Part shown: piece after piece, positions 54,818-64,000 of the stretch
How positions within the stretch are numbered: the first letter of the stretch is position 1
How the letters are laid out: every line of letters begins with the position of its first letter
Assembly (NCBI RefSeq): GCF_012928505.1
Contig: NZ_JABBJN010000034.1
Coordinates: forward strand, 1-64,000
From: Achromobacter sp. Bel
GTDB lineage: Bacteria; Pseudomonadota; Gammaproteobacteria; Burkholderiales; Burkholderiaceae_B
Direction of reading: 5' to 3'
Length of the DNA stretch: 64,000 bases
Translations under genes and position numbers: made by a program
Notes under the pieces: model-generated
Databases searched by the model: none
Told to the model about the DNA's origin: nothing
Seen by the model: the letters and a program-made list of their open reading frames with translations, nothing else

Positions 54818-54836
54818 TAGTTGATAATATCAACTA
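54818..54836. promoter_or_regulatory. Candidate MarR operator 3
   Basis: TAGTTGATAATATCAACTA is a perfect 19-bp palindrome, starting 40 bp upstream of the minus-strand ATG at 54778. TAGTTGAT and ATCAACTA match the ends of the site at 46665 (ATCAACTAT) and share TTGAT/ATCAA with that at 50749. Confidence 0.75.
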
Positions 54837-54910
54837 TATTCGAATGGCGGGGAGGGGGCACGTGGCGGGCGCGCGTGGAAGCGGCCTGGCGCGGGAGTCG
54901 GCACAGGGGT

Positions 54911-55552
54911 TCACGCCCAGGCAGTCAACCCCAGACGCCTCGCGATCAGCACCGCCTGCGTCCGGTTGGAGACGCAGAGTTTGCGCATCACGGCGGTCAT
55001 GTGTGTTTTGACCGTGGCCTCCGCCACGTTCAGCTCATGTGCGATCTGCTTGTTCAGCAGACCCGCGCTCACCATCCGCAGTACCCGGTACTGCTGCGGC
55101 GTAAGCTCGCGCAGCTTCGCAGCCAGTTGCCTGTCTTCGGGGCCGGAGCCACCCGCTCGACTGTCATCAAAGGGCAGCCACTCGCCGCCGTTCAGCACGT
55201 GGCGCAAGGCCCGGCCGATGGTGTCGGCGTTGGCCGACTTCGGAATGAAACCCATCGCTCCATGATCGATCGCGCGGTGCATCAGCAGCGGGTCGTCATG
55301 CGCCGACACGATGGCGACGCGCAATCGCGGCCGCAGGCGGAGCACGTGCGTCAAGGTGTCGAAGCCCGTGGCGCCAGGCATGTCCAGGTCCAGCAACAGC
55401 AGATCGGCGTGCGGCTTGGCCTGGACCAGGCCATAGAGCACGCTGATCTGCTCGGCATCGCGGATGACGGCGTTCGGGTATAAGCGGCCGATGAGCCCGC
55501 GCAGGGCTTCGATGTACAGCGGGTGGTCATCGGCGATCAGGATTACGGGCAT
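54911..55552 (-). CDS. NarL/LuxR-family response regulator in the acetate operon
   Basis: Encodes 213 residues. The receiver domain has acidic pocket D8-D9, phospho-acceptor D55 (LLLLDLDMPG) and Lys in FIPKSAN (about 104). The output domain is a LuxR-type helix-turn-helix: LTPQQYRVLRMVSAGLLNKQIAHELNVAEATVKTHM (about 150-185). It starts 6 nt after the acs stop, so it belongs to the same transcript. Its location suggests a CrbR/ErdR-like role in acetate control, as known in Vibrio and Pseudomonas. The partner kinase (CrbS-like) is not in the window. Confidence 0.9.
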   Translation of the reverse strand: MPVILIADDHPLYIEALRGLIGRLYPNAVIRDAEQISVLYGLVQAKPHADLLLLDLDMPGATGFDTLTHVLRLRPRLRVAIVSAHDDPLLMHRAIDHGAMGFIPKSANADTIGRALRHVLNGGEWLPFDDSRAGGSGPEDRQLAAKLRELTPQQYRVLRMVSAGLLNKQIAHELNVAEATVKTHMTAVMRKLCVSNRTQAVLIARRLGLTAWA

Positions 55553-55558
55553 GGCCGA

Positions 55559-57514
55559 TCATGCCATGCGCCGTTCCTGCACCAGCGCTTGCACGACCGA
55601 GGGATCGGCCAACGTGGTGATGTCGCCCAGGTCGTCGACGGTGTTTTCGGCGATTTTTCGCAGGATGCGGCGCATGATCTTTCCCGAGCGCGTCTTGGGC
55701 AGTGCGGGCGCCCATTGCAGATGATCGGGCGTCGCGATGGGGCCGATCTCGCGGCGCACGTGGGCCACCAATTCCTGGCGCAAGGGGTCGGACGTTTCGA
55801 AACCCGCTTTCAGCGTGACATACACATAGATGCCCTGTCCCTTGATGTCGTGGGAAAAGCCCACCGCCGCCGCTTCGGCCACCTTGGGATGCGATACCAG
55901 CGCGCTTTCCAGTTCGGCGGTGCCTAAGCGGTGTCCGCTGACGTTCAGCACGTCGTCCACGCGGCCGGTGATCCAGTAGTCGCCGTCGGCATCGCGGCGG
56001 CAGCTGTCTCCCGTGAAGTACATGCCGGGATAGTCCTTGAAGCAACTTTCCGTGTAGCGCTGGTCGTTCCCGTAGACGGTGCGCGCCTGCCCGGGCCATG
56101 AGTCGCGGATGAACAGGTTGCCTTCGCCGGGGCCTTCGATCAATTCGCCTGTCCGCACATCGACGAGTTCCGGCCGGATGCCGAAAAACGGCAGGCTGGC
56201 CGAGCCCGGCTTGCAGGCCTTGGCGCCGGGCATCGGCGAAATCAGGATGCCGCCTGTTTCCGTCTGCCACCAGGTGTCCACGATCGGGCACCGGCCTTCA
56301 CCTACAACGTCGTGATACCAGCGCCAGGCCTCTGGATTGATGGGTTCGCCCACCGTGCCCAGCAAGCGCAGCGACTTCCGGGAGGTGCGCAGGACGGGCT
56401 CGGAGCCCTCGCGCATCAGGGCGCGGATGGCCGTGGGCGCGGTATAGAAGATGCTGACCTGGTGTTTGTCGATGACGTGCCAGAAGCGCGAGGCGTCCGG
56501 GTAGCTGGGCACGCCTTCGAAGACGAGCGTCGTGGCGCCATTGGCCAGCGGGCCGTATACGATGTAGCTGTGGCCCGTGATCCAGCCCACGTCGGCCGTG
56601 CACCAGAAGACATCGCTGTCCCGGATGTCGAAGATGGCGGCATGCGTATAGGCGGCATAGACGAGGTAGCCGCCGGTCGTGTGCAGCATGCCCTTGGGCT
56701 TGCCGGTGCTGCCCGAGGTATAGAGGATGAAAAGCGGGTCCTCGGCGTTCATGCGTTCAGGGACGCATTCTGCGGTTTCCCGTTCCATCAGGCGGTCCAG
56801 CCAATAGTCGCGTTCGGCCGTCATGTCGACGGGCGCGCCGGTATGCCTGACCACCAGCACGTTGCGCACGCCCTCCATGCCCGGCATCTTCATCGCGGCG
56901 TCCACATTGGCTTTCAGCGCAATGCTGCGGCCCGCCCGCCGGCCTTCATCGGCGGTGATGATGGCGCAAGCGCCGCAGTCGCGCACGCGGTCGGCAATGG
57001 AGGCCGGTGCGAAGCCGCCGAACACCACGTTGTGCACGGCGCCGATGCGTGCGCAAGCCAGCATGGCGGCCACGGTGTCCACGATCATCGGCATATAGAT
57101 CGTAACGCGGTCGCCGCGGCCGATGCCGATGCGCCGCAGCGCATTGCCCATCTTGCAGACCATGGCGTGCAGTTCGCGATAGCTGATGCGCCGCGAAGGC
57201 GTGCCGGGGTCGTCCGGTTCCCAGATCAGCGCCGCCTTGTCGCCTTGGGTCTCAAGGTGGCGATCCAGGCAGTTCACACTGACGTTCAATTCGCCGTCGG
57301 CGTACCAGCGGATATGGAAATCTTCAAGAGCGAAGCTGACGTCCCGGATTTGCGTCGGGGCGCGATGCCACTGCAGGCGCTGCGCGGCGCGGGCCCAGAA
57401 GGCGTCGGGATCGCGGTGCGAGGCCGCATACAGGTCTTCATACCGTTCCTGCGTGATCGTCTGCGGGCCGGCAAAGCCATCGGGCACGGGGTAGAGATTG
57501 CGGATGGGTTCCAT
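55559..57514 (-). CDS. acs: Acetyl-CoA synthetase
   Basis: Encodes 651 residues, the normal Acs length. It makes acetyl-CoA from acetate, ATP and CoA. Motifs seen: [15 protein letters not shown] (P-loop, about residue 265), [12 protein letters not shown] (acetate pocket Trp, about 415), [22 protein letters not shown] (hinge) and the acetylation-site Lys in [16 protein letters not shown]. The actP gene ends 19 nt upstream and the response regulator follows 6 nt later, so the unit takes up and activates acetate. Confidence 0.96.
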   Translation of the reverse strand: MEPIRNLYPVPDGFAGPQTITQERYEDLYAASHRDPDAFWARAAQRLQWHRAPTQIRDVSFALEDFHIRWYADGELNVSVNCLDRHLETQGDKAALIWEPDDPGTPSRRISYRELHAMVCKMGNALRRIGIGRGDRVTIYMPMIVDTVAAMLACARIGAVHNVVFGGFAPASIADRVRDCGACAIITADEGRRAGRSIALKANVDAAMKMPGMEGVRNVLVVRHTGAPVDMTAERDYWLDRLMERETAECVPERMNAEDPLFILYTSGSTGKPKGMLHTTGGYLVYAAYTHAAIFDIRDSDVFWCTADVGWITGHSYIVYGPLANGATTLVFEGVPSYPDASRFWHVIDKHQVSIFYTAPTAIRALMREGSEPVLRTSRKSLRLLGTVGEPINPEAWRWYHDVVGEGRCPIVDTWWQTETGGILISPMPGAKACKPGSASLPFFGIRPELVDVRTGELIEGPGEGNLFIRDSWPGQARTVYGNDQRYTESCFKDYPGMYFTGDSCRRDADGDYWITGRVDDVLNVSGHRLGTAELESALVSHPKVAEAAAVGFSHDIKGQGIYVYVTLKAGFETSDPLRQELVAHVRREIGPIATPDHLQWAPALPKTRSGKIMRRILRKIAENTVDDLGDITTLADPSVVQALVQERRMA

Positions 57515-57533
57515 GGAAGGGTCCTTTGAACGG

Positions 57534-59210
57534 TTAATGGCCGACGGCGGTGGTGGCGCCGATGCCGGTCTGGCTGCGGACGGTCAGGGCGTCGAAGGCC
57601 TCTGCTTCCCGCCGGGCCCGAGGGCTTCGGTCCAGTTTCGAGAACAGCCAGATCGAGAAGAACGCCAGCGGGATGGACAGGATGCCCGGGTTGGGGAAGG
57701 GCGTGACGGGGGAGGAAAAACCGAAGACCTCCACCCATACGGTCTGGCTGAGCACGACCCAGACCGTTGCGCTGGCCAGGCCCAGGAACCCGCCGATGGT
57801 CGCGCCGCGCGTGGTGCAGCCGCGCCAGGAGATCGACAGCACCAGCACGGGGAAGTTGGCGCTGGCAGCGATGGCGAAGGCCAGGCCCACCATGAACGCC
57901 ACGTTCTGGTTCTCGAACACGATCCCCAACAGGATGGCCATGACGCCCAGGGCGATGGTGGACAAGCGCGAAATGCGCAACTGTTGGTGTTCGGTGGCGC
58001 GACCGCGCGCAATGACGTTGGCGTACAGGTCATGCGAAATGGCCGCGGCGCCAGCCAGCGCCAGACCGGCCACTACCGCCACGATGGTGGCGAAGGTGAC
58101 GGCTGCAAGGAAGCCCAGCAGCAGATCGCCGCCCACGGCGTTGGCCAAGTGGACCGCGACCATATTGGTGCCGCCGATCAGGCTTTTCATCATGTCGAAC
58201 CCGCCGTCCGGCCCCGTCGCGAAATACTCGGGGTGGCGCACCAGCAGCGCGACCGCGCCAAAACCGATGATGAACGTGAGCAGATAGAAGTAGCCGATGA
58301 AGGAGCTGGCGTAGATCACGGACTTGCGGGCTTCCTTGGCGTTGGATACCGTGAAGAAGCGCATCAGGATGTGGGGCAGGCCGGCGGTGCCGAAGGCCAG
58401 TGCGATGCCCAGCGACAAGGCGTTCAGCGGATTGCTGCTGACCTGCGCGCCCGGCGCCAGCAGTTCCTGGCCGGACGGGTGCACGCGGGCGGCCTCCGCC
58501 AACAGCGCATCGGGGCTGTAGTTGAAGGCCGACAGCACCAGGATGGTCATCAGCGTGGCGCCGAAGAGCATCAGGACTGCCTTGATGATTTGCACCCAGG
58601 TCGTGGCGGTCATGCCGCCGAAGGCCACGTAAATCATCATCAGCGACCCGACGATCAGCACTGCGATGTTGTAGTCCAGCCCGAACAGCAGCACGATCAG
58701 CTTGCCCGCGCCGACCATCTGCGCGATCAGATATAGGGCGATGATCAGCAGCGAGGCGCTGGCTGCCAGCACCCGCATGGGGGTTTGGGCCAACCGGAAC
58801 GAGGTCACGTCCGCGAAGTTGTAGCGGCCCAGGTTGCGCAACCGTTCGGCGATCAGGAACATGACCACCGGCCAGCCGAACAGGAAGCCGATGGCGTAGA
58901 TCATGCCGTCGAAACCGCTGACGTAGACCATGCCCGCGATGCCCAGGAACGAAGCGGCGGAAAGGTAATCGCCCGCGATGGCCAAGCCGTTCTGAAAGCC
59001 CGACAACCCGCCGCCGGCGGTGTAGAAGTCCGATGTGGTGCGGGTGCGTTTGGCGGCCCAGTAGGTGATGCCCATGGTTCCCGCGATGAAGGTCAGGAAC
59101 ATGACAATGGCGGAGGTGCTGGCCTGCCCGGTCGCCGCGGCGCGGGCCGAGCCCGCCAGCGCGCAGCCCAGCACGAAGATCAACGCGGCGGCCGCTGTCT
59201 TGCGCTTCAT
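57534..59210 (-). CDS. actP: Cation/acetate symporter (ActP)
   Basis: Encodes 558 residues of the sodium:solute symporter family (SSF) with an N-terminal signal-like helix and about 13 membrane segments. SSF marks: [33 protein letters not shown] (about 60-95), [24 protein letters not shown], and [18 protein letters not shown]. It imports acetate and other short carboxylates with Na+. Its ATG overlaps the stop of the small DUF485 gene (ATGA), the usual yjcH-actP order. Confidence 0.95.
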   Translation of the reverse strand: MKRKTAAAALIFVLGCALAGSARAAATGQASTSAIVMFLTFIAGTMGITYWAAKRTRTTSDFYTAGGGLSGFQNGLAIAGDYLSAASFLGIAGMVYVSGFDGMIYAIGFLFGWPVVMFLIAERLRNLGRYNFADVTSFRLAQTPMRVLAASASLLIIALYLIAQMVGAGKLIVLLFGLDYNIAVLIVGSLMMIYVAFGGMTATTWVQIIKAVLMLFGATLMTILVLSAFNYSPDALLAEAARVHPSGQELLAPGAQVSSNPLNALSLGIALAFGTAGLPHILMRFFTVSNAKEARKSVIYASSFIGYFYLLTFIIGFGAVALLVRHPEYFATGPDGGFDMMKSLIGGTNMVAVHLANAVGGDLLLGFLAAVTFATIVAVVAGLALAGAAAISHDLYANVIARGRATEHQQLRISRLSTIALGVMAILLGIVFENQNVAFMVGLAFAIAASANFPVLVLSISWRGCTTRGATIGGFLGLASATVWVVLSQTVWVEVFGFSSPVTPFPNPGILSIPLAFFSIWLFSKLDRSPRARREAEAFDALTVRSQTGIGATTAVGH

Positions 59211-59518
59211 GAGACGTCCTTGATGATGGCTGCCAGCAGCGGGTCGAAAACCGTGTTGGAGATGTGGACGTAGGCAGAAATCAGCACCACGGCGCTGCCC
59301 ACGACGAGGATGCCGGTCAGGATGCCGATGCTCATCGTCATGCCGGGCAGCGGGCGGGCGAAGAATGCGGGATCGAACGCCAGGGTCAGGATGAAGCCGG
59401 CGTAGATCACGCCGGTGATGGCGAAGAAGAGCAGGCTGGTGCGGCTGCGGCGGCGCAACAATTCCTGATATTTGGGATGCCGCATGACAGCGGCAATCAT
59501 GCCTTTGGGCGAAGTCAT
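59207..59518 (-). CDS. DUF485 small membrane protein (YjcH-like)
   Basis: Encodes 103 residues with two transmembrane helices (about 30-50 and 65-87). The N-terminal [20 protein letters not shown] segment before helix 1 is typical of DUF485. It begins the acetate operon and is thought to assist ActP. AAGGAGA precedes the ATG at 59518. It overlaps actP by four bases. Confidence 0.92.
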   Translation of the reverse strand: MTSPKGMIAAVMRHPKYQELLRRRSRTSLLFFAITGVIYAGFILTLAFDPAFFARPLPGMTMSIGILTGILVVGSAVVLISAYVHISNTVFDPLLAAIIKDVS

Positions 59519-59748
59519 CGCGAGGGTCTCCTTGTTGCTATGGACGAACGAGCCTCCGCCCAATATAGAGACGCATCAATTCGCGGGACACGCGACCTTG
59601 GTCGTAAGGGGAAGGCCCGAGTGACAGACGGGCAAAGTGCGATGCGGCAGCATGGCTATTGCCGCGCCGTCCCCGGGGAGTTGTATATGATGTGCGGGTT
59701 GTCCCGAGGAGGGGACGCAAACCCATACAACAACGAGACACGGGTTTC

Positions 59749-60960
59749 ATGTCTAGTCAAACCGATACGATTTCCACCCGCACCATCATCCTGGGCACCT
59801 TGGTGGTGCTGCTTGCCATGGGCGTGCGCGCGACATTTGGCCTTTTCATGCAGCCGATGGGCCTGGCGCACGGCTGGGGCCGCGAAGTGTTTTCGATGGC
59901 CTTCGCCCTGCAGAACCTGGTGTGGGGCGTGGCGTGCATCTTCATGGGCATCCTGGCCGACCGCTACGGGTCGGGGCGCACGATCGCGCTGGGCGCGGTG
60001 CTGTACATGCTGGGCATGATCGGCACGCGCTTCGCCACCGACGAAACCACGCTTTACCTGACTGCGGGCGTGCTGGTCGGGCTGGGGCAGGCTGGGACGA
60101 CCTTCCCGGTGATCTTGCCGGTCGTGGCGCGCGCCGTGCCGCCCGCCTATCGCAGCACGGCCATGGGCATTGCCAGCGCCGGCGGTTCATTGGGCCAGTT
60201 CGCCGTGGTGCCCACGGGGCAAGCGTTGATCACCGGCATGGACTGGTCGGGCGCGTTGTGGGTGCTGTCGTTGTTCGTGGCGTGCGCCGCGCCGCTGGCC
60301 TATTTCCTGAGAGGCCGCCCGCAAGCGCAATCGGGGCCGCAGCAATCGCTGGCCTCGGCGGTGCGGCAGGCGGTGCGCCACCCCTCGTTCCACTTCCTGT
60401 TCTGGAGCTACTTCGTCTGCGGTTTCCACACGGCCTTCATCACGCTGCACCTGCCGGCCTACGTAACCGACGGCGGCCTGACGGCGGGGCAGGGCGCGAC
60501 CGCCGTGGCGCTGATCGGCCTGTTCAATGTGCTGGGCTCGTTCTATGCAGGCAAATTGGGCGGCAAATACAGCAAGAAGCGCTTGTTGGCCGTGGTGTAC
60601 TTCATGCGGGCCTTTGGCATCTTGCTGTTATTGGCCATGCCCTTGTCCGCGTGGGTACTTTATGCGTTTGCGGCGTGGATGGGCCTGTTCTGGCTGGGCA
60701 CGGTGCCGCTCACGCAAGGTCTGATCGGGCAGATCTACGGGCTGCGCTACGCGGCCACGCTGTCGGGCATCGTCTTCCTTGGCCATCAGTTGGGTAGCTT
60801 CATCGGCGTCTGGCTGGGCGGTTACGCCTACGCCAAGACCGGCAACTACGATATGGTCTGGTGGTTGGGCGTGATCCTGGCGGTGGTGGCGGCGCTGCTG
60901 TGCCTGCCTGTGCGGGAGCAACCGGTGACCCCGGTGGCGCCGCGCCCCGCGTCCGCATGA
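59749..60960 (+). CDS. Major facilitator superfamily transporter
   Basis: Encodes 403 residues with about 12 membrane segments. The N-terminal half has GVRATFGLFMQPMGLAHGWGREVFSMAFALQNLVWG and GILADRYGSGRT (the MFS loop 2-3 motif). The C-terminal half has the matching GKLGGKYSKKRLL. This pattern is close to the oxalate/formate antiporter-like and monocarboxylate-type carriers, but the substrate is unknown. I start at ATG 59749; no strong ribosome site is seen. Divergent from the acetate operon across 230 bases. Confidence 0.9.
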   Translation: MSSQTDTISTRTIILGTLVVLLAMGVRATFGLFMQPMGLAHGWGREVFSMAFALQNLVWGVACIFMGILADRYGSGRTIALGAVLYMLGMIGTRFATDETTLYLTAGVLVGLGQAGTTFPVILPVVARAVPPAYRSTAMGIASAGGSLGQFAVVPTGQALITGMDWSGALWVLSLFVACAAPLAYFLRGRPQAQSGPQQSLASAVRQAVRHPSFHFLFWSYFVCGFHTAFITLHLPAYVTDGGLTAGQGATAVALIGLFNVLGSFYAGKLGGKYSKKRLLAVVYFMRAFGILLLLAMPLSAWVLYAFAAWMGLFWLGTVPLTQGLIGQIYGLRYAATLSGIVFLGHQLGSFIGVWLGGYAYAKTGNYDMVWWLGVILAVVAALLCLPVREQPVTPVAPRPASA

Positions 60961-61012
60961 GGCCGGCGCCTGGATTCCGCCCACCCCGAACCCGCCTTCC
61001 GGAGACCCGATC

Positions 61013-61171
61013 ATGACGCCAGCCGATCCCCCCACCGCCCCCCGACATCGGGGCTGGCGTGCCGTGGGCGTGCTGGCGCTGGCGGCCGTGCTGGGCTTGG
61101 CGTTCTGGGGCTACACGACGCCCGAGATGCAGATCCACTGGGAAAACCTGGCGGCCCTGTGCGGCTTTTAG
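61013..61171 (+). CDS. Small single-helix membrane protein
   Basis: Encodes 52 residues. GGAGA about 10 nt upstream supports the ATG at 61013. A basic N-terminus (PRHRGWR) is followed by one hydrophobic helix (about residues 17-32) and a polar C-terminus (HWENLAALCGF). It lies 52 nt after the MFS gene and before a terminator, so it is probably cotranscribed with it. No family known to me. Confidence 0.6.
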   Translation: MTPADPPTAPRHRGWRAVGVLALAAVLGLAFWGYTTPEMQIHWENLAALCGF

Positions 61172-61202
61172 GCGCATCCGGCCGCTCGGCTCGCGGTATC
61201 CT

Positions 61203-61231
61203 ACGACGGAGTTTCCTCCGTCGTTTTTTTT
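61203..61231 (+). terminator. Terminator after the MFS unit
   Basis: ACGACGGAG (61203-61211) pairs perfectly with CTCCGTCGT (61216-61224) around TTTC, followed by eight T residues. Confidence 0.93.
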
Positions 61232-61275
61232 CGTCGCCCGCGCCTGCCATTCCGGCACGCGCTTTGTAGGTGCCC

Positions 61276-63939
61276 ATGCAGGACGCATCGCTTTCTTATC
61301 CTGATCTATCGCTGGCGGACATCGGCGCCATGCCCGCCGCCGGCACGCTGGTGTTGACCGTGAACAATCGATTGTCGCGCCGGTTGACGCTCGAACTGGC
61401 CGGCCTGTTGCGCCAGGAGCGTCAGGTCAGCGAACTGCCGCGCATTCTGCCGCTGTCGGCCTGGCTGGCGGAGTCCGCCAATGAGCTGGCGTTCGAGGCG
61501 GACGACGATGTGCCTGCCTACCGACTGGACAGTTTCGCCACACAGTTGGTGTGGACACAAGCCATCCGTGCGGAAGAGGCCGAACGGGTGCTGCTGGACG
61601 CCAGCCAGGCGGCGCGGTTGTCCATGGACGCCGATCTGCTGATGGACGAATGGGACCTGCACGTGCCGTCAGGAGCGGACACCGACGAATATCGCGGTTT
61701 CGCCCGGTGGCGCGCTCGCTACCGCGAAACGCTGGCGGGCATTGATGCCGAGGACGCCAATCAGGGCTATGCACGCGTGCTGCGCGCCCTGGAGGATGGA
61801 CGGCTGGCGACGCCCGCCCAGCTGGTGCTGGCCGGATTCACCGACGTTTCGCCGCGCTTTCGCCGGCTGCTGCATGCCTTCGAAGCGCAGGGCACCGAGG
61901 TCGGGCAGTGGCGCGACGCGCAACGGGTCGAAACCGTGGCCCGACGATTTGAAGCGGCGGACCAGGGCGCGGAATGGCGCGCCGCGGCCGCGTGGGCGGT
62001 CAGCCATTTGAAGGCGAATCCGCATGGGCGCTACGCCATCGTGTCGCCGCAACTGGAGGCCGAATCGCCCTTTGCGCGGCGTGTGTTAAGCCAGGCCTTG
62101 GCGGGGCGGGACGGCGCGCCGGCCTATGCGTTCAACGTGGCGGTGGGCCGGCCGTTGAATGAATGGCCGATGGCGCGCGCGGCGCTGGCCTGGTTGCGCG
62201 CGCTGGCCGAATGCGCCGCCGGCAAGGGGTGCAGCGTGGATGTGCTGGGCGCCGCCCTGTTGGCCGGGCATTGCGCTGGCGACGTGCGCGACGGCGCGCG
62301 CCTGGCCGCCATCGACGCGCGCTGGCGCCGGCAGGCCGTCCGGCATGTCGGTGCGCAGGATTGGAAGAAGCGGTTGGCCGATACGCCCGCCTTGGCGCAA
62401 GCCTGGAACCAGGCGATGGAAATCTGGACGCAAGGTGGCCGCCAAGCCACCTGCGATGTCTGGATGCTGCGCATGAAGGCCGCGCTGACGGCGTTGGGAT
62501 TTCCGGGCGAAGCCGTGCTGGACAGCGTGGATTATCAAGTGATGGGCGCGCTGGGCGACGCGTTGGGCAGTTTTTCGGCGTTGGCGCCGGCCGCCGGTCG
62601 TCTGGGCGGCGTGGCGGCGGTCAATCTGCTGCAAAGCGTGGCGCGGTCGGCGTCGTTCCAGCCGCAGCGCGATCCGCTGGCGCGGCTGGACGTGCTGGGC
62701 CTGCTGGAAGCCGAAGGCGGCTATTGGGACGGCGTCTGGATGCTGGGCTTGACGGACGATGTGTTGCCCGCGTCGCCAAAGCCCAACCCGCTGCTGCCGT
62801 TGGCCGTGCTGCGCCTGGCGAAGGCGCCGCGCGCCACGCCCGAGCGCGAGCGCGAATGGGCCGAAGGCATGTACGCCGCGCTGTGCCGCTGCGCGCCCGA
62901 CCTCGTCGTCAGCCACGCGCATATGGACGGCGAGCGCGAGCTGCGCCCGTCGCCGCTGATCGCCGCCGCCGCGTTGACGGACTGGGCGCCGGGCGAGGTT
63001 GATGCAGTGGAGGCGTTGCCGCAGGAAACGCTGGATGACAATCAGGGCCCGCCGCTGGCTGCGGGAAACCGCGGGGGCGGGGGCCTGGACGTCCTGGACA
63101 CGCAGGCGCGCAACCCGCTGTGGGCGTTTGTGCGCCATCGGTTGGGCGGGCGCGAACTGGCTCCCTATGCCGATATGGCCACGGTGAACGTGCGCGGCCA
63201 ATTCCTGCACAAGGCGCTGGAGCTGGTGTGGGGCATGATGCCCGACCAGGAGGCCTTGCACGAGGTCCTGGCCACCGGCCGGCTTGCCGGATTGCTGGAA
63301 CAGGCGGTGGCGCAGGCCGCCGACGAAGAGCTCAAGGATTACGCGCCGGCGCTGAAGGCGCTGGAGTGCCAGCGCGCCCGGGCGGTGCTGGCCTCGTGGC
63401 TGGACATGGAAGCACAGCGGCTGCCGTTCGCTGTCGCCCAGGTGGAAAAGAACCACCAATGGCAGCGTGGGGCGCTGAACCTGAAACTGCGGCTGGACCG
63501 CATCGACAGCCTGGCCGATGGCCGCAATGTCATCGTTGACTACAAGACCGGCGTGGCCGCCGCCAAGCCCGAACCGGACTGGTCGCGCAGCCGGCCGGTG
63601 AATGTGCAGCTGCCGTTCTACGCGTCGGTGCTGGCGGATGCGGCGGGAGGAGAAGTCGCGGGCCTGGTGCTGGCGCAGATCCACGCGCGCCAGGTGGCCG
63701 CGCAAGGCCTGGCCGACGAAGACCTGGGCGTGCCAGGCGTCACGCTGGCCGAAGACAGCAAATACTTCGACGGCCTATCTTGGGCAGAGATCCGGCAGCG
63801 CTGGCGTGTGGCGATCGAGGCGCTGGCCGACGAGTACGTCGCCGGCGTGGCTGCCAATGTGGCCTATCGGCGGGACGATTTGAAATACTGCGATGCGTTG
63901 CCATTCTTGCGTTTGCATCTGGACGACGAGGACGCATGA
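61276..63939 (+). CDS. AddB-like PD-(D/E)XK nuclease family DNA repair protein
   Basis: Encodes 887 residues. The N-terminal part (LTVNNRLSRRLTLELAGLL) and the central helicase-like, non-functional region resemble AddB-type proteins of about 900 residues found in betaproteobacteria. The C-terminal nuclease has a typical order: GQFLHKALELVW (about 645), LRLDRIDSLADGRNVIVDYKTG (D...DYK, about 740-760) and QLPFYASVL (Q-motif). It likely processes double-strand breaks with the helicase-nuclease expected to be encoded just downstream. A strong terminator precedes it, so it begins its own transcript. AGGTG lies near the ATG. Confidence 0.88.
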   Translation: MQDASLSYPDLSLADIGAMPAAGTLVLTVNNRLSRRLTLELAGLLRQERQVSELPRILPLSAWLAESANELAFEADDDVPAYRLDSFATQLVWTQAIRAEEAERVLLDASQAARLSMDADLLMDEWDLHVPSGADTDEYRGFARWRARYRETLAGIDAEDANQGYARVLRALEDGRLATPAQLVLAGFTDVSPRFRRLLHAFEAQGTEVGQWRDAQRVETVARRFEAADQGAEWRAAAAWAVSHLKANPHGRYAIVSPQLEAESPFARRVLSQALAGRDGAPAYAFNVAVGRPLNEWPMARAALAWLRALAECAAGKGCSVDVLGAALLAGHCAGDVRDGARLAAIDARWRRQAVRHVGAQDWKKRLADTPALAQAWNQAMEIWTQGGRQATCDVWMLRMKAALTALGFPGEAVLDSVDYQVMGALGDALGSFSALAPAAGRLGGVAAVNLLQSVARSASFQPQRDPLARLDVLGLLEAEGGYWDGVWMLGLTDDVLPASPKPNPLLPLAVLRLAKAPRATPEREREWAEGMYAALCRCAPDLVVSHAHMDGERELRPSPLIAAAALTDWAPGEVDAVEALPQETLDDNQGPPLAAGNRGGGGLDVLDTQARNPLWAFVRHRLGGRELAPYADMATVNVRGQFLHKALELVWGMMPDQEALHEVLATGRLAGLLEQAVAQAADEELKDYAPALKALECQRARAVLASWLDMEAQRLPFAVAQVEKNHQWQRGALNLKLRLDRIDSLADGRNVIVDYKTGVAAAKPEPDWSRSRPVNVQLPFYASVLADAAGGEVAGLVLAQIHARQVAAQGLADEDLGVPGVTLAEDSKYFDGLSWAEIRQRWRVAIEALADEYVAGVAANVAYRRDDLKYCDALPFLRLHLDDEDA

Positions 63940-63942
63940 GCC

Positions 63943-64000
63943 ATGGCTGAACAAGAACGCCTGCCGCAGGATCACGCCGCGCGCACCGACGCGCTGGACC
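63943..64000 (+). CDS. Start of a gene cut by the window end, probably AddA/UvrD-like
   Basis: Only 19 codons are inside the window: an ATG at 63943, 3 nt after the preceding stop, opens a frame starting MAEQERLPQDHAARTDALD that runs off the end. In genomes with AddB-like proteins of this type the next gene is usually a UvrD/AddA-like helicase-nuclease. The identity is inferred from that context only. Confidence 0.5.
   Translation, partial: MAEQERLPQDHAARTDALD

Overview
The window comes from the chromosome of a high-GC betaproteobacterium, most likely family Alcaligenaceae (Achromobacter/Bordetella type). The reasons are uniform high GC, several Bug-type tripartite-tricarboxylate binding proteins, the order fba-purC-purE-purK-Sua5, and a benzoate box cluster with an attached LivFGMHK transporter. 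This assignment rests on gene content and style, not on a database match. I see no phage, insertion sequence, CRISPR array or plasmid function.

Layout. Positions 1-10.5 kb are mostly housekeeping: a small acidic protein, a secreted protein, a DAACS dicarboxylate/amino-acid symporter, an SMP-30 lactonase-like protein, class II fructose-bisphosphate aldolase, a GFA-type zinc protein, purC, a small membrane protein with an unusual DsbB-like protein, purE, purK and a Sua5-type tRNA threonylcarbamoylation enzyme. From 10.5 to 19.7 kb come a CoA-transferase pair with a Bug protein and an IclR regulator, a polar amino-acid binding protein, then a second IclR regulator followed by an ureohydrolase-like gene in one operon with a complete polar amino-acid ABC importer. 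A ThDP enzyme lies at 19.9-21.4 kb.

The region 21.5-35.3 kb is a full aerobic benzoyl-CoA (box) pathway. A leftward operon carries a PnbB/DUF4863 protein, benzoate-CoA ligase, an alpha/beta hydrolase and livKHMGF. Divergent from it is boxR, and a separate promoter drives boxC-boxB-boxA and perhaps a MaoC-like gene. TGCA-N6-TGCA repeats overlap the -10 box of the boxC promoter, and a related dyad lies in the boxR/ligase divergent promoter, so the control circuit can be read from the DNA.

The region 35.4-46.4 kb holds an orphan TRAP binding protein, glutaryl-CoA dehydrogenase, a second ThDP enzyme with a divergent LysR regulator, xerD, ybaK, a PfpI-type protein, a zinc alcohol dehydrogenase, a ribbon-helix-helix protein, a PBP7-type endopeptidase with a long Lys/Ala/Pro linker, and tRNA-Arg(CCT).

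The region 46.6-54.8 kb is the best candidate for an undescribed system. Three transcription units (crotonase-acyl-CoA ligase-HMG-CoA-lyase-like-MarR; crotonase-CaiB CoA transferase-Bug; nitronate monooxygenase-like) each begin behind a similar palindrome built on TTGAT/ATCAA. I infer a MarR-controlled regulon for uptake, CoA activation and breakdown of an unknown organic acid. The lyase has His where HMG-CoA lyases have their catalytic Cys. The window ends with an acetate module (DUF485-actP-acs-response regulator), an MFS carrier, a small membrane protein, an AddB-like nuclease gene and the first codons of its neighbour.
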